NCBI GenBank assembly: GCA_020625875.1
Contig: JAHLAX010000070.1
Coordinates: forward strand, 62,001-126,000
Length of the DNA: 64,000 bases
Source: a bacterium
GTDB taxonomy: Bacteria > Bacillota > Clostridia > Oscillospirales > Acutalibacteraceae
Direction: 5' to 3'
Under the pieces are notes generated by a model. That model was not told where the DNA came from. It saw only the letters and a program-made list of their open reading frames with translations, and ran no database searches. A program made the position numbers and the translations under genes. Below are positions 34,376-44,225 of the stretch, in pieces. How positions within the stretch are numbered: the stretch's first letter is position 1; each line of letters begins with the position of its first letter.

Positions 34376-35725
34376 TTAGCCGTTGATGTTCTTAATTGTG
34401 TTCTTAAGAAGTGTAACGAAATCGTAAGTGTCAGGATTTGTGCTGTCAGCCATAAGCTCGTTACCAAGGCTCTTGAACGGATCCCAGATAGCGCCTACGT
34501 TAGCCTGCGGGATAGAATACTTACTCTGCTCAACAAGTGCGGAGATAGCGGGATTATCCTTAACTACCTTAGACTCGATAACCTTTGTAGCTGTCGGGCT
34601 CCAGCCGAGTTCCTCAGCTCTCTGAGTCTGGCACTCCTCGCTTGCGAGGTAGTAACCGAGAATCTGAGATGTGCGGGGATACTTGGAGTTAGCGTTAACA
34701 CCGATCATCTTATAGCCGTACATTGAATAGATCTGAGTGTCTTTGCCGTCGATATTGATTGTGGGGAGCTTGGAAGCGCCGAAGTTCTTGCCTAAAGCCT
34801 TCTCGATATCAGCTGAATCCCAGCTACCGTCGATACCGGCGCCAACCTTTGAAGCTCTTGTTGAAGTTGAAGTAAAGCCTGAAGGAATATTCGAAACAGC
34901 GTCGCTTACGAATGTGCCCTTATAGTCATGCATGAGCTTTGAGAACGCCTTCATAGAAGCCGCAACCTCTTTCTCATCATACTTGTTGAATAACTGCTTG
35001 TTGTTTTTGTCAAGACCTTCAAGACGGAGACCGCCTGTGAATACGAACATACAAGCATAGTAGCCGTTACCAACGTCCATGATGAACTTCTTGCCAGCCT
35101 TCTTACAATCGTCGAGAATAGCCTCGAAGGAACCAGCGTCCTTATCGGAAACTACAGACTTATCATAAACGAGGAAGTAGCCGTTGCCTGTCTCGGGATA
35201 AGCGTAGAGAGCTTCTTTACCTGTGTTCTTGTTTTCAGCCTTCGAAATGTCTACGGAAGCCTTGTCGTTAGTAGCCTCGATATCAGCAGCGTATGAGGGC
35301 TTAATCGGGCTTAAGATACCTGCGTTGATGAGGTTTGTGAACTGGTCGGAAGCGAAGCCGAATACGTCAGCGCCCGCTTTCGCGTCAGTCTGCATCTGAG
35401 TAGCGGCGGAGTCTTCGCTCTGTACAACTACTTCGATCTTAATCTTCTTGTCAGCGTATTTCTTCTTGAAAGCGTCGCACTGCTTTGTAAGGAGGTCGAT
35501 ATACTTATCGGGGCCCCATACTTTAAGGGAAGCGCCTGTCTCGTCGCCGAAGTCAGCGTCAGTTACGTTAGCGTCAAAACCCTTGCCGGCGTTTTCGTTA
35601 GTTGAAGAACTGCCTGAACCTGAGTTGTTTGTTGTGCTGGATGTCTTGTCGTCTCCGCCGCCGCAGCTCGCGAAAACAGCTACCAGCATCATTGCTGCCA
35701 ATACGAGAGCAATGATTCTTTTCAT
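34376..35725 (-). CDS. Sugar-binding lipoprotein of the maltodextrin ABC transporter
   Basis: 449 residues. The ATG at 35725 with AAGGA upstream begins a lipoprotein signal (MKRIIALVLAAMMLVAVFASC, in pieces), then a Ser/Thr/Gly/Asn linker (about 25-50). Residues from about 65 form a family 1 solute-binding protein: SLKVWGPDKYID, AGADVFGFASDQ, and a late helix TSQILGYYLASEECQ. It captures the sugar outside the cell and hands it to the MalF/MalG pair. Maltodextrin specificity is inferred from neighbours. No confident promoter was found in the 450-bp upstream region. Confidence 0.87.
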   Translation of the reverse strand: MKRIIALVLAAMMLVAVFASCGGGDDKTSSTTNNSGSGSSSTNENAGKGFDANVTDADFGDETGASLKVWGPDKYIDLLTKQCDAFKKKYADKKIKIEVVVQSEDSAATQMQTDAKAGADVFGFASDQFTNLINAGILSPIKPSYAADIEATNDKASVDISKAENKNTGKEALYAYPETGNGYFLVYDKSVVSDKDAGSFEAILDDCKKAGKKFIMDVGNGYYACMFVFTGGLRLEGLDKNNKQLFNKYDEKEVAASMKAFSKLMHDYKGTFVSDAVSNIPSGFTSTSTRASKVGAGIDGSWDSADIEKALGKNFGASKLPTINIDGKDTQIYSMYGYKMIGVNANSKYPRTSQILGYYLASEECQTQRAEELGWSPTATKVIESKVVKDNPAISALVEQSKYSIPQANVGAIWDPFKSLGNELMADSTNPDTYDFVTLLKNTIKNING

Positions 35726-36178
35726 AGTGAATTCCTTCTTTCTAAAAAATATTTTTAGCACTTTTAACAAGTACCAAGTGTGGCGCCGCACAATTGGGGA
35801 CTACGACACCTTTGCACTACATAAATAATAACACATTTTAACATAAAAATACAACTCCCTTTGTACTTTTTGTCTAAAATATCAAAACAGGTCTATATAA
35901 TTGTTCATTTTGACTAAGAAAATTTGCTTTTTTTATGTTTTGCACAAAAATCATCCCTCATTATTGTGCAATATATCAAAGAGGCTTTGTGCATTTTTAC
36001 TATTACTTTTTGAAAAAAATGGGCTTTTCCCACAAAAGATAAATTTCACCACCTTTACAATTATGAAATAATTGGTTCATTTTTAAGTAGTTTGTGCAAT
36101 TTGCCGCAAAATATTTTACTATTGTATTTTTAAATAATTGTTGTTATAATAAGTTCATAAAAAACCGAGGTGAATTTT
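35726..36178. promoter_or_regulatory. Intergenic region between divergent binding-protein and murE genes with repeated TTGTGCAA motifs
   Basis: An AT-rich, gene-free stretch. It holds TTGCACAA (35940-35947), TTGTGCAA (35964-35971), TTTGTGCA (35986-35993) and TTTGTGCAA (36091-36099). The first two form an inverted repeat. They may be operator half-sites for a sugar regulator. A clear promoter could not be fixed for either gene. Confidence 0.4.
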
Positions 36179-37639
36179 ATGAAATTATCACAAGTTCTCA
36201 GTTCAATTGAATACAGTGTTATAAAGGGAAACACAGACGTTGAGATTACCGATTTAGTCTATGATTCCCGAAAGGTCACGGACGGCGCGGCTTTCGTGTG
36301 TCTTAAGGGTTACAACGTCGACGGCCACAAATTCGCTCAGGACGCGGCTTCAAAAGGCGCGGCGGCAATCATCGTCAGTGATGATGTAGATATTGAGCAC
36401 GACGCCGCGGTAATCAAAGTCGCGGACACGCGCGAGGCTCTCGCGTATATGAGCGCGGACTTCTTTGAAAACCCCGCCGAAAAGCTCACCACAATAGCTA
36501 TAACAGGCACAAAGGGCAAGACCACAACCGTGGCTATGATTAAGAGCATACTCGAGCGCGCGGGCATAAAGTGCGGCACAATCGGCACTCTCGGCATTAT
36601 TATCGGCGACAAACAGACCAAGACCGACAACACCACGCCCGAGAGCTATGAGGTTCACAAGGCTATGCGCGATATGGTTGACGCGGGCTGCAAGGCGATG
36701 ATTATCGAGGCTTCGTCTATCGGTCTGAAGTGGCATCGTGTTGACGCTATAGATTTTGACTACGGCATTTTCACCAACTTCTCGCACGACCACATCGGAG
36801 GCGCGGAGCACAAGGATATGGATGAGTATCTTGAGTGCAAGGCTATGCTCTTTAAAAAGTGCAAGACAGGTATACTGAACCGCGACGATGAAAAATGGCA
36901 GGCAATGACCGAGGGCGCGACCTGTGAGATTGAGACCTTCGGCTTTGACAAAAGCTCAGACTTTGTCGCTTCAGACGACAAGCTGCTTTCAAAGGCGGGC
37001 TTCCTCGGCGTTGAGTTCAGGCTCAGCGGCAAGCGCGAGATGAATGTTGAGGTCGCGATACCGGGGCACTTCAGCGTATACAACGCCCTCGCGGCTATAA
37101 GCGTATGCGCCGAAATGGGTATCAGTAACGAAAACATACTCGACGGACTTAAAGCGGTAGCCGTCAAGGGCAGGGTTGAAATTGTCCCCGTACCAGGCAA
37201 CTATACGCTGCTCATTGACTACGCCCACAACGCCTTATCAATGGAGAATGTACTGACAACACTCAGGCAATATGAGCCCCACCGCCTTATCACGCTGTTC
37301 GGCGCGGGCGGAAACCGTCCCAAGGTCCGCCGTTATGAGATGGGCGAAACGAGCGGAAGACTCTCGGACCTCAGCGTTATCACAGAGGACAACAGCCGCT
37401 TTGAGGACGTTATGGACATCATAGAGGACATCAAGGTCGGAATCGCGAAGACCGACGGCGAATATGTTGTCGTTCCCAACCGCAAGGACGCGATTAAATA
37501 TTGCATCGAGAACGCCGAGGACGGCGATATTATTGTACTCGCCGGCAAGGGGCACGAGGACTATCAGGAAATAAAGGGCGTTAAGTACCATATGGACGAG
37601 CGCGAGCTGATAGCCGAAATACTCGAGGAATTGAAATAA
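36179..37639 (+). CDS. murE: MurE-type UDP-N-acetylmuramyl-tripeptide ligase
   Basis: 486 residues, a Mur ligase adding the third stem-peptide residue to UDP-MurNAc-Ala-Glu in the cytoplasm. The ATG at 36179 has GAGGTG upstream; the GTG at 36170 is rejected. The ATP site is ITGTKGKTTT (about 110), a variant of the usual GTNGKTT. NTTPES, SHDHIGGAEH, IDYAHNALSM and the C-terminal TEDNSRFED (about 404) follow. Diaminopimelate enzymes normally show DNPR at that place and here it is DNSR, so substrate identity is open. It could be a clostridial MurE paralogue rather than the main enzyme. Confidence 0.82.
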   Translation: MKLSQVLSSIEYSVIKGNTDVEITDLVYDSRKVTDGAAFVCLKGYNVDGHKFAQDAASKGAAAIIVSDDVDIEHDAAVIKVADTREALAYMSADFFENPAEKLTTIAITGTKGKTTTVAMIKSILERAGIKCGTIGTLGIIIGDKQTKTDNTTPESYEVHKAMRDMVDAGCKAMIIEASSIGLKWHRVDAIDFDYGIFTNFSHDHIGGAEHKDMDEYLECKAMLFKKCKTGILNRDDEKWQAMTEGATCEIETFGFDKSSDFVASDDKLLSKAGFLGVEFRLSGKREMNVEVAIPGHFSVYNALAAISVCAEMGISNENILDGLKAVAVKGRVEIVPVPGNYTLLIDYAHNALSMENVLTTLRQYEPHRLITLFGAGGNRPKVRRYEMGETSGRLSDLSVITEDNSRFEDVMDIIEDIKVGIAKTDGEYVVVPNRKDAIKYCIENAEDGDIIVLAGKGHEDYQEIKGVKYHMDERELIAEILEELK

Positions 37640-37664
37640 TAGTTAATTATATATAAACATTTAC

Positions 37665-37707
37665 GCAAAAAGGCAGTCACGCCATTGACGTGACTGCCAT
37701 ATTTTTT
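37665..37707. terminator. Bidirectional terminator between murE and the BIG2 protein gene
   Basis: GGCAGTCACG (37672-37681), CCATTGA loop, CGTGACTGCC (37689-37698). An A-tract lies before it and a T-tract after, so it can serve both convergent genes. Confidence 0.85.
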
Positions 37708-37712
37708 GCAAC

Positions 37713-38858
37713 TTATTTAATTGAGCTCGGGCTCATGCTTTTTTTGCCGATGATGTTATCCTCATCCCATGAGGTTGCGTACTTGATTTCGTGAACATCG
37801 TCATACCACGCGACCATCTTTTTACGCGTCATAGCGCCGTAATCGTTTGTGCTGCCGTAGTCGACCATAATAATAGGAACCTTTTTGCCTGTGTAAACAA
37901 GCTTTGAGTAGCCCCTGTATACGTTATAAATCTTGAGCTTTTCGGGGTTGTTTACAACGCTCTTGATTTTTTTGTAGGTCTTTTTGCCGAGAACCTTATA
38001 ATCTGTAACAACAGTGATTACCTTGTAGGAGATTTTGCCCTTCTTGGCGGTGAAGTTAACTCTGCCGCCCTTCTTGGCGTTAATCTTACCTGTCTTTTTG
38101 TTGATTGTGGCAACCTTTTTGTTGGCGGATTTCCATGTGGGCTTCTTAACGCCCGCGGGAGCGGGAGCCTTGGACTTGCAGCCCTTGGCGATGAACCAGT
38201 ATGTCTTGGTAACATAAGCGGTGTACTTAAGCTTGTTGCCGCCCTTCATCTTGAGGGTAATAACCACCTTACCCATCTTTTTGGGTGTGATTGTAAATGT
38301 GCCGCTTTTTGAGGAAGTGATACGATGCGTTACAGTCGCGATCTTTTTGTTGCCGCTTGTAACCTTAAGGTTATCAATGGCGTAATCTCCTGTACCTGAA
38401 AAGCTGAATTTAACAGTTTTGTTGCTTGTGCCGAGCTTGCCCGATTTATTCTTAAGCTTAAGCTTGTTGGCTGCAGCCTTTGTTACCTTTATGGCATATT
38501 TTCCGCTACCGGAAACAGTAATAGTATAACTCTTACCCTTTGTCAGATAAACAAGCTTACTCTTTGTCTGTGTGCCCGTATTGTCACTATAATCCGAGCT
38601 TCTCAGGCTCCAGCTTACGTCGGCTTTTGTCGAAAACGACACCTTGACGTTACTGGACTTTGACATTGTGAAGTTGTAATAGTGGTAATCTCTTGACATT
38701 ACAACACCGTACAAACTTGTTGTCTCAAGAGTTCCTGAGTATTTTTTGTTCAAAGCCAGTGAAAAGTTTGTTGACGCCGCGTCGACTGACAGCGGAACAA
38801 TCGCGAAGATTGAAACAACCATCATAACTGCGAGTAATAACGAAACTAATTTTTTCAT
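37713..38858 (-). CDS. Secreted Lys-rich protein with BIG2-like domains
   Basis: 381 residues. Signal peptide to about residue 27 (AVMMVVSIFAIVPLSVDA, cleavage near AAS). The first domain (about 30-130) is a beta-sandwich rich in Ser and Tyr, resembling a pre-peptidase C-terminal or carbohydrate-binding fold (YHYYNFTMSKSSNVKVSFS, in pieces). Two BIG2-like stretches follow (NKKIATVTHRITS about 180 and NKKVATINKKTGKINAKKGG about 255). The C-terminal 90 residues are unassigned. The very high Lys content suits binding to the anionic wall. GAGAGGAAAGG precedes the start. Confidence 0.75.
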   Translation of the reverse strand: MKKLVSLLLAVMMVVSIFAIVPLSVDAASTNFSLALNKKYSGTLETTSLYGVVMSRDYHYYNFTMSKSSNVKVSFSTKADVSWSLRSSDYSDNTGTQTKSKLVYLTKGKSYTITVSGSGKYAIKVTKAAANKLKLKNKSGKLGTSNKTVKFSFSGTGDYAIDNLKVTSGNKKIATVTHRITSSKSGTFTITPKKMGKVVITLKMKGGNKLKYTAYVTKTYWFIAKGCKSKAPAPAGVKKPTWKSANKKVATINKKTGKINAKKGGRVNFTAKKGKISYKVITVVTDYKVLGKKTYKKIKSVVNNPEKLKIYNVYRGYSKLVYTGKKVPIIMVDYGSTNDYGAMTRKKMVAWYDDVHEIKYATSWDEDNIIGKKSMSPSSIK

Positions 38859-38929
38859 TTTTAACCTTTCCTCTCTTAAAAATGTGTATATATTTTATCA
38901 CCAAAACGACAAATAGTCAATTGGTAATA

Positions 38930-40573
38930 TCATTGAAGCGTATCAATCGCGTTGATAAGCGGGCTGAGCACCTGCTTTTTGCGGCTGACTACGCCTTTTA
39001 ATATTACGCTAGAATCAGAGGGCTCAACCTCGAACGCGGTCTGTACAACACTCTTTGAGTTAGCGCCGATAAAGAGCAGCTCTGTGCTTTCTTCAATAAT
39101 ATTGGTAAGCATCATAAAGAGCATATCCATACCTGAGTTCGGCAGCAGGTTTTCCATATATGGAAGCATCTTTGCCTTTGTCTTTTCGAGCTCCTTGGCG
39201 CTGACGCTCGTTACCTGAGAAACCGTCAGCGAAACTCCCTCAGCCTTGAACTGCTTGCAGTCAATATGGAAGATTTCGTCAGCGGTCTTTTTGCCGAGCT
39301 TTGAGCCCGCGTTGAACATAGCCTGAGCGTATTTCTCAACATCAATTCCCGCAATCTGAGCCAGATACCTCGCCGCGCTCTCGTCAGCGGGAGTGCAGGT
39401 GGGTGAGCGGAACATCAGAGTATCAGAGATAATCGCCGAGCAGAGCAGCCCCGCTATGGTAGGCGAAATCGACTTGTTGTTCTCTCTGTACATCATTGAG
39501 ATAATCGTCGCGGTACAGCCGAGTGGCTGGTTGCGGAAGTATATCGGGTTGAGAGTCTCGATAGAATCTATGCGGTGATGGTCAATCACCTCGATAACCT
39601 CGCCCGTGCGTATGCCGTCAACCGCCTGACCTTTTTCGTTATGGTCAACGAGAATAACCTTGCGGCGCTCTATGTTAAGAAGATTACGCTGAGAAATCAT
39701 ACCGATGTACTTGTTGTCGTCATCCATAATCGGGAAATATCGTATTCTCAGCTTTGAAACCGCGTTTTTGACGTCCGACACAAGGTCATTCAGATTAAAA
39801 GTGATGATGTTGTCCTTGCGCATAATGTGCCTTACGGGCACAGCCTGATTAATCAGCTTGGCGCAGGAATATGTATCGAGCGGAGATACGATAACCGTAC
39901 AGCCCATATCCTGAGCGATTTTCTTGATAGTTACTGGCACCTTTGAGCCGAGACCGATTACAATACAGCCCGCCTTCATCTCAATAGCGCAGAGCTGGGA
40001 TTCATAGCGGTCGCCGAGCAGAACCATATCGTGCTCGTCAATATAATCCTCCATAACGTCGGGATTAGCCGCCGCTACTACGACCTTGCCCTTGGAGAAG
40101 CACTCGTCGGGGTCACCCACAACAACCTCGCCCTGAAGTGTGTCGGCAATATTGCTGTAGGGAGTTTTAGCCTTAGAGAGAGCGCTCGGGTCCTGATCCT
40201 CCATATAGAAACGCGCCTGATCGCCCAGGGTGAGTATGCCCTTGATTTTGCCGCGCTTAGTCAGAACGGGAACTGTCTGAATGTTGTTGTCGCGCATATA
40301 TTCCCACGCGCGTTTGAGCGAGCTCTGGGGGTCGATGCCGCCTGTTTCACGATACTGAACATCCGAAACAGTAGGCTCAATCGACTCCATAAGTCGCGGC
40401 GTTTCTACGCCGAAGTGGTTGAGCACATATTCGGTTTCGCTGTTTATCTCGCCAGCGCGGCAGGGAGTGTATTCCTCACCTGTAATCTGATGCTTTAAAT
40501 CAGCGTAACAGATAGCCGAACAAATGGAATCTGTGTCTGGATTTTTGTGTCCGATTACTATAGTCGATTTCAT
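38930..40573 (-). CDS. Manganese-dependent inorganic pyrophosphatase with CBS and DRTGG domains
   Basis: 547 residues. A family II (DHH) pyrophosphatase with N-terminal IGHKNPDTDSI (metal ligands His8, Asp12, Asp14), an inserted regulatory part made of a CBS pair (about 70-130 and 250-300) with a DRTGG-like domain between, then the DHH core continuing with EVIDHHRID (about 330) and the DHHA2 domain (about 420-540). It hydrolyses pyrophosphate and drives biosynthesis. CBS domains bind adenine nucleotides and tune activity. AAGGAGG precedes the ATG. It starts 19 bp after the beta-helix gene. Confidence 0.92.
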   Translation of the reverse strand: MKSTIVIGHKNPDTDSICSAICYADLKHQITGEEYTPCRAGEINSETEYVLNHFGVETPRLMESIEPTVSDVQYRETGGIDPQSSLKRAWEYMRDNNIQTVPVLTKRGKIKGILTLGDQARFYMEDQDPSALSKAKTPYSNIADTLQGEVVVGDPDECFSKGKVVVAAANPDVMEDYIDEHDMVLLGDRYESQLCAIEMKAGCIVIGLGSKVPVTIKKIAQDMGCTVIVSPLDTYSCAKLINQAVPVRHIMRKDNIITFNLNDLVSDVKNAVSKLRIRYFPIMDDDNKYIGMISQRNLLNIERRKVILVDHNEKGQAVDGIRTGEVIEVIDHHRIDSIETLNPIYFRNQPLGCTATIISMMYRENNKSISPTIAGLLCSAIISDTLMFRSPTCTPADESAARYLAQIAGIDVEKYAQAMFNAGSKLGKKTADEIFHIDCKQFKAEGVSLTVSQVTSVSAKELEKTKAKMLPYMENLLPNSGMDMLFMMLTNIIEESTELLFIGANSKSVVQTAFEVEPSDSSVILKGVVSRKKQVLSPLINAIDTLQ

Positions 40574-40592
40574 AAGCCGACCTCCTTATATT

Positions 40593-42965
40593 TTATGTTC
40601 CGCCATGCGTCTGGTCATTTGTCAGCGGGAGCCCTGTTGTCGGGTCAATATAAACAATTGTCCCCTCGCCGTCTATATAATAATAATTTCCCTGACCGTC
40701 TGTCTGGTAATCGTTGCTCGGGTTGTTGTTAATCGGGTCGTCAACAGTCGGATTATCCTCGGAGCTTGTGGGGTTGTCTTCGGAAGAAGCAGGATTATCC
40801 TCGGAGCTCGAGGGATTATCCTCGGAAGAAACGGGATTATCTTCGGAGCTCGAGGGGTTGTCCTCGGAAGAAACGGGGTTATCCTCAGAGCTGACAGGGT
40901 CTTCGGGCTCCTCTACGTCATCCATAAATGAATAAATCGACAGCGGTTCGCCGTAGATTGTCTCTTTCGCGTTAACCGCGTAGGGAACAACCTCGTACAT
41001 AACTTCTTTGGCGCTGCATCTGTCATAAAAGCGCATATCGGTCGTGTCGCCGACAAGAACCTTCTCTTCGTCGTTTTCATATTTGTAGACCTTGAAGCCC
41101 TGATAATAGGTCTCACATTCCCAGTCAAGCGAAACTCCGTTGTCGGTTCTTTCGAGCGATATATCGCTGAGAGCCATTTCCTTGATTTTGAGACCACGCT
41201 CGTTCTCGGAACCTCTGAACCAATGGAGAACATCGCCGTTTGAGTACGCCGTAACCTCTATATTCGCCACGATAATCTTAATTGAGGCGTCTGTCGCGTC
41301 GTTGTTAGGAGACTTAAAGTCGTTAGAAATAATGCTGATTTTCTTGGTGTCGTTGGGAGTAGGGTCATCCTTGCCGCTGAGATAGACGCAGTTTAGGCGG
41401 GAGGATACTATATCGTTGTTATGGATATATACTCTTGTCGGTCCGTAAATATGCTGAACGCCGTAGTCGGTTACGTTAATATTGTTTTCGGTAAAGTCAA
41501 TCAGCTCGCCGCCGCGGATTGTCGCGCCGCTGCGCTGAATCGAGGTCGCCGCGTTTGTAACGGTAGCCTTGTTGCCCCAGATGTCAGCGTTCTGACAATG
41601 GTCGATGAACAAGCCGTACGCCACACTGTAGTCGCAGCCGTTCATATTGACTTTGTTATAGCTCATACGCGAATCTACCGCGTAGCGGAGGTCAACTCCC
41701 GAGTTGAAAGCGCCCGAGATTTTGTTGGGCAGCTTGTTGCCTTTGGCGTCCGTACCCAAAAAAGTATTGTACAGATAATAATAACCGTTGGGAACGTTCA
41801 GGTTTCTGTTCTTGTCTTTGGTGCTGCAATCGGTTCCTCTCGCCCTTACGCCAAAGCGGAATGTGAGCAAATTATCCTTCTTGCGTATTGATACGGTATT
41901 TCCGTAAATATAGGTTCTGGATTTTTTGAGCGGAGCGATAATCTTGCTGTAGGAGAGCTTGTTCTCGTTGTACATATTGTGGTCGCCGAAAGAAATGAGG
42001 TCGATTCCCGCGCCGACATTTGTCATTGTATTGTCATAAATCTTTGAATTTGTCCAATACATTCCGTTAATTGTAATGCCGCCGATGTTGGTCATCTTGT
42101 TGCCGTAAATCTTTATATTGTCATACAGCTTGCCGGGGATAGCGTGGTGCGAGCCGACAGCGCGCAGCTTGTTTTTGAAGGTGTTATTTTTAACGGTGAT
42201 GTTTTTGCAGGGAGTGTAATCATAGGACGGATAGTTGGGCATAGCCTTTTTGTAGCATATATCAATCTGTACCGACTCTGTGCCCTGGGCGTCCGCTGTG
42301 TTTACGCTCTTTGTGTTGTAGAAATTACAATTATAAATCGTCGCTCCGTCAACTCCGCCGAGCTCAATATCGTGGTTTGTGTAGTTATCGATGAATGTCG
42401 CGTTGCGGATGACAATGTTTTTACAGTGCGCGAACCTGAACGTGCACGAACCGAGCTTTTCGTTGGTCTTGCCAATCTTAAAAACATTCTTATAAGGAAT
42501 CGCTACGTTCCATGTTCCGCCCGTAATAGTAATATTGCGCGCGCCCTTGTAACCCTTGGCTGAAGCCTTGTCCTTGTCGAAATTAGCGCAAAGCTGATTG
42601 CCGAGATACTTCGTTACACAGCCTTTAGCAACCAGTTCGGTATTTGAGTAAATACGGATTGTGCGGTCAAAGGTATAGTATCCCTTAGAGATTGTGACCT
42701 TTGCCTTTTTCTTGTCGGTCGCCTTCTTGCCCGCGTACTTAAGAGCCTCGTTAAGCGCTCTGGCAAAGCTTTTTTCGCCCTTTTTGTTCTTGTAGTTTTT
42801 GGCGTTGAAGGTCTTTTTGTACTTGCCGCAAACCACCTTGGCTGTACCCTTTTTATTAGAGTACACTATCTTTTTGGCTGAAGCCGTTGCCGAGTACGGA
42901 ATAAAACACCCCAGTATCACGGCAAGAACTAAAGCCACAGATATTAGCTTTCTCGATTTTTTCAT
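40593..42965 (-). CDS. Secreted right-handed beta-helix protein with SSEDNP repeat tail
   Basis: 790 residues. Signal peptide to about 29, a Lys-rich segment (about 30-100), then a long parallel beta-helix (about 100-560) of the pectate-lyase-like type (NITITGGTW, NIVIRNATFIDN, NIKIYGNKMTNIGG). A fibronectin III-like domain follows (about 595-690), then about eight SSEDNP/SSSEDNP repeats and an aromatic tail (GNYYYIDGEGTIVYID). The helix shares the TITGGTW, FRFAH and IDI landmarks with the C-terminus of the 3568-7890 protein. Polysaccharide binding or cleavage is inferred from the fold only. Apparent operon with the LRR gene (23 bp) and the pyrophosphatase (19 bp). Confidence 0.8.
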   Translation of the reverse strand: MKKSRKLISVALVLAVILGCFIPYSATASAKKIVYSNKKGTAKVVCGKYKKTFNAKNYKNKKGEKSFARALNEALKYAGKKATDKKKAKVTISKGYYTFDRTIRIYSNTELVAKGCVTKYLGNQLCANFDKDKASAKGYKGARNITITGGTWNVAIPYKNVFKIGKTNEKLGSCTFRFAHCKNIVIRNATFIDNYTNHDIELGGVDGATIYNCNFYNTKSVNTADAQGTESVQIDICYKKAMPNYPSYDYTPCKNITVKNNTFKNKLRAVGSHHAIPGKLYDNIKIYGNKMTNIGGITINGMYWTNSKIYDNTMTNVGAGIDLISFGDHNMYNENKLSYSKIIAPLKKSRTYIYGNTVSIRKKDNLLTFRFGVRARGTDCSTKDKNRNLNVPNGYYYLYNTFLGTDAKGNKLPNKISGAFNSGVDLRYAVDSRMSYNKVNMNGCDYSVAYGLFIDHCQNADIWGNKATVTNAATSIQRSGATIRGGELIDFTENNINVTDYGVQHIYGPTRVYIHNNDIVSSRLNCVYLSGKDDPTPNDTKKISIISNDFKSPNNDATDASIKIIVANIEVTAYSNGDVLHWFRGSENERGLKIKEMALSDISLERTDNGVSLDWECETYYQGFKVYKYENDEEKVLVGDTTDMRFYDRCSAKEVMYEVVPYAVNAKETIYGEPLSIYSFMDDVEEPEDPVSSEDNPVSSEDNPSSSEDNPVSSEDNPSSSEDNPASSEDNPTSSEDNPTVDDPINNNPSNDYQTDGQGNYYYIDGEGTIVYIDPTTGLPLTNDQTHGGT

Positions 42966-42988
42966 ATTATCCCAACCCTGTTGTTTAA

Positions 42989-44095
42989 TTATTTCACTAC
43001 TACCTTACACACAGGCGCGGCGCCGTTGGTCATCTTGGCGGTGATATAAGCCGTGCCTTTCTTGACGGCGGTAATTTTGCCGCTTTCATTAACCTTCGCG
43101 ATTTTTTCGTTCGAAGAAGTCCAGCCGCTGACTTTGCCGCCCGACGCTGTGAGAGTTTTTGTGCCCTTAACCTTTAAACTTGCGCTGTAGGCTGAAAGCG
43201 CCACATATTTGACGGTAAACTTGTTGGACGTCGCGTATTTAGCGCCCGCGGTCTTTTTAACGGCGTAGATTGTAAAGCCCTTGACCTTGGTGTATTTCTG
43301 TTCCTTCGCGGAATATGTAATCTTATAACCGAAAGCGTGTTTGTCAACGGTTGTTACCGTGTTGGGGATAAAAACCTTTTTGAGCGCGGAGCAGTTGCCA
43401 TACGCCTCGGCGTCGATGGTTTTGACCGTATATGGGATTTTAACCGACTTTAAAGCGGAACAGCCGTCGAACTCATTGGCTGAAATCTCTTTGACCTTTT
43501 TACCAAACTTAACGCTCGTAAGAGATGTACACTTCTTAAACACCTGCGCCCATAGCGTTGTAACGCTGTCGGGAATTGTAACCTTGGTTAGGCTCTTGCA
43601 CTCTCCAAACGCCAATGTACCCAGGCTTTTTACGCCTGATTTAAGCGAAAGCGCAGAGAGCTTGGAGCATTTTCTGAACGCGCCGTCATCGATTAAGGTT
43701 ACGTTCGCGGGGATTGTGAGCTTCTCAAGCTTTGTGCAGTTATAGAAAGCGTAGCAGCCTATCTTTTTGACCGATGTGCCTATCTTAACCGAAGTGATAT
43801 TTCTGCACTCGTCAAAGCTGCCGTGACCGATTGCGGTTACGTCGTTGCCGATAACAACGCTCTTTATTTTGTCAGCGAAGCTATCCCAGCCAGCCTCGGA
43901 ATTGTTATAAAAATAGTCGGGAATCGCGCCGCTACCCGTTATCTTGAGCGCGCCTGTCTTTTCATCGAATGACCATTTGCATTTTCCCGCGGTACCGCTT
44001 TTTGCCGAAGCTGGGAAAACAGCGACGGCGGCGATAATCAAAACCGCGAGCACCGCGCTCAGAGCACGGCGGATAGTGATTGATTTTGTTTTCAT
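42989..44095 (-). CDS. Secreted BspA-type leucine-rich repeat protein with BIG2 domain
   Basis: 368 residues from the ATG at 44095, with AGGAGG upstream and a signal peptide (RRALSAVLAVLIIAAVAVFP). The longer open frame adds 54 non-signal residues and is rejected. Residues about 35-270 hold LRR_5 repeats of the Treponema/BspA type (ITSVKIGTSVKKIGCYAF, LEKLTIPANVTLIDDGAF patterns). A BIG2-like domain ends the protein (about 295-368, SNEKIAKVNESGKITAVKKG). Such proteins act as surface adhesins. The terminator at 44226-44255 separates it from the small peptide gene. Confidence 0.87.
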   Translation of the reverse strand: MKTKSITIRRALSAVLAVLIIAAVAVFPASAKSGTAGKCKWSFDEKTGALKITGSGAIPDYFYNNSEAGWDSFADKIKSVVIGNDVTAIGHGSFDECRNITSVKIGTSVKKIGCYAFYNCTKLEKLTIPANVTLIDDGAFRKCSKLSALSLKSGVKSLGTLAFGECKSLTKVTIPDSVTTLWAQVFKKCTSLTSVKFGKKVKEISANEFDGCSALKSVKIPYTVKTIDAEAYGNCSALKKVFIPNTVTTVDKHAFGYKITYSAKEQKYTKVKGFTIYAVKKTAGAKYATSNKFTVKYVALSAYSASLKVKGTKTLTASGGKVSGWTSSNEKIAKVNESGKITAVKKGTAYITAKMTNGAAPVCKVVVK

Positions 44096-44225
44096 ATTCT
44101 TTCCTCCTAGGATAACGCATATTAATCTATTTAATATTATAACATAAAATTTGAAAATAGTCGCTACAAATTTTCGCTCTAAACTTTGTATATTTTGCAC
44201 ATAGCTTTTTCTTTTTCTCAAATCA

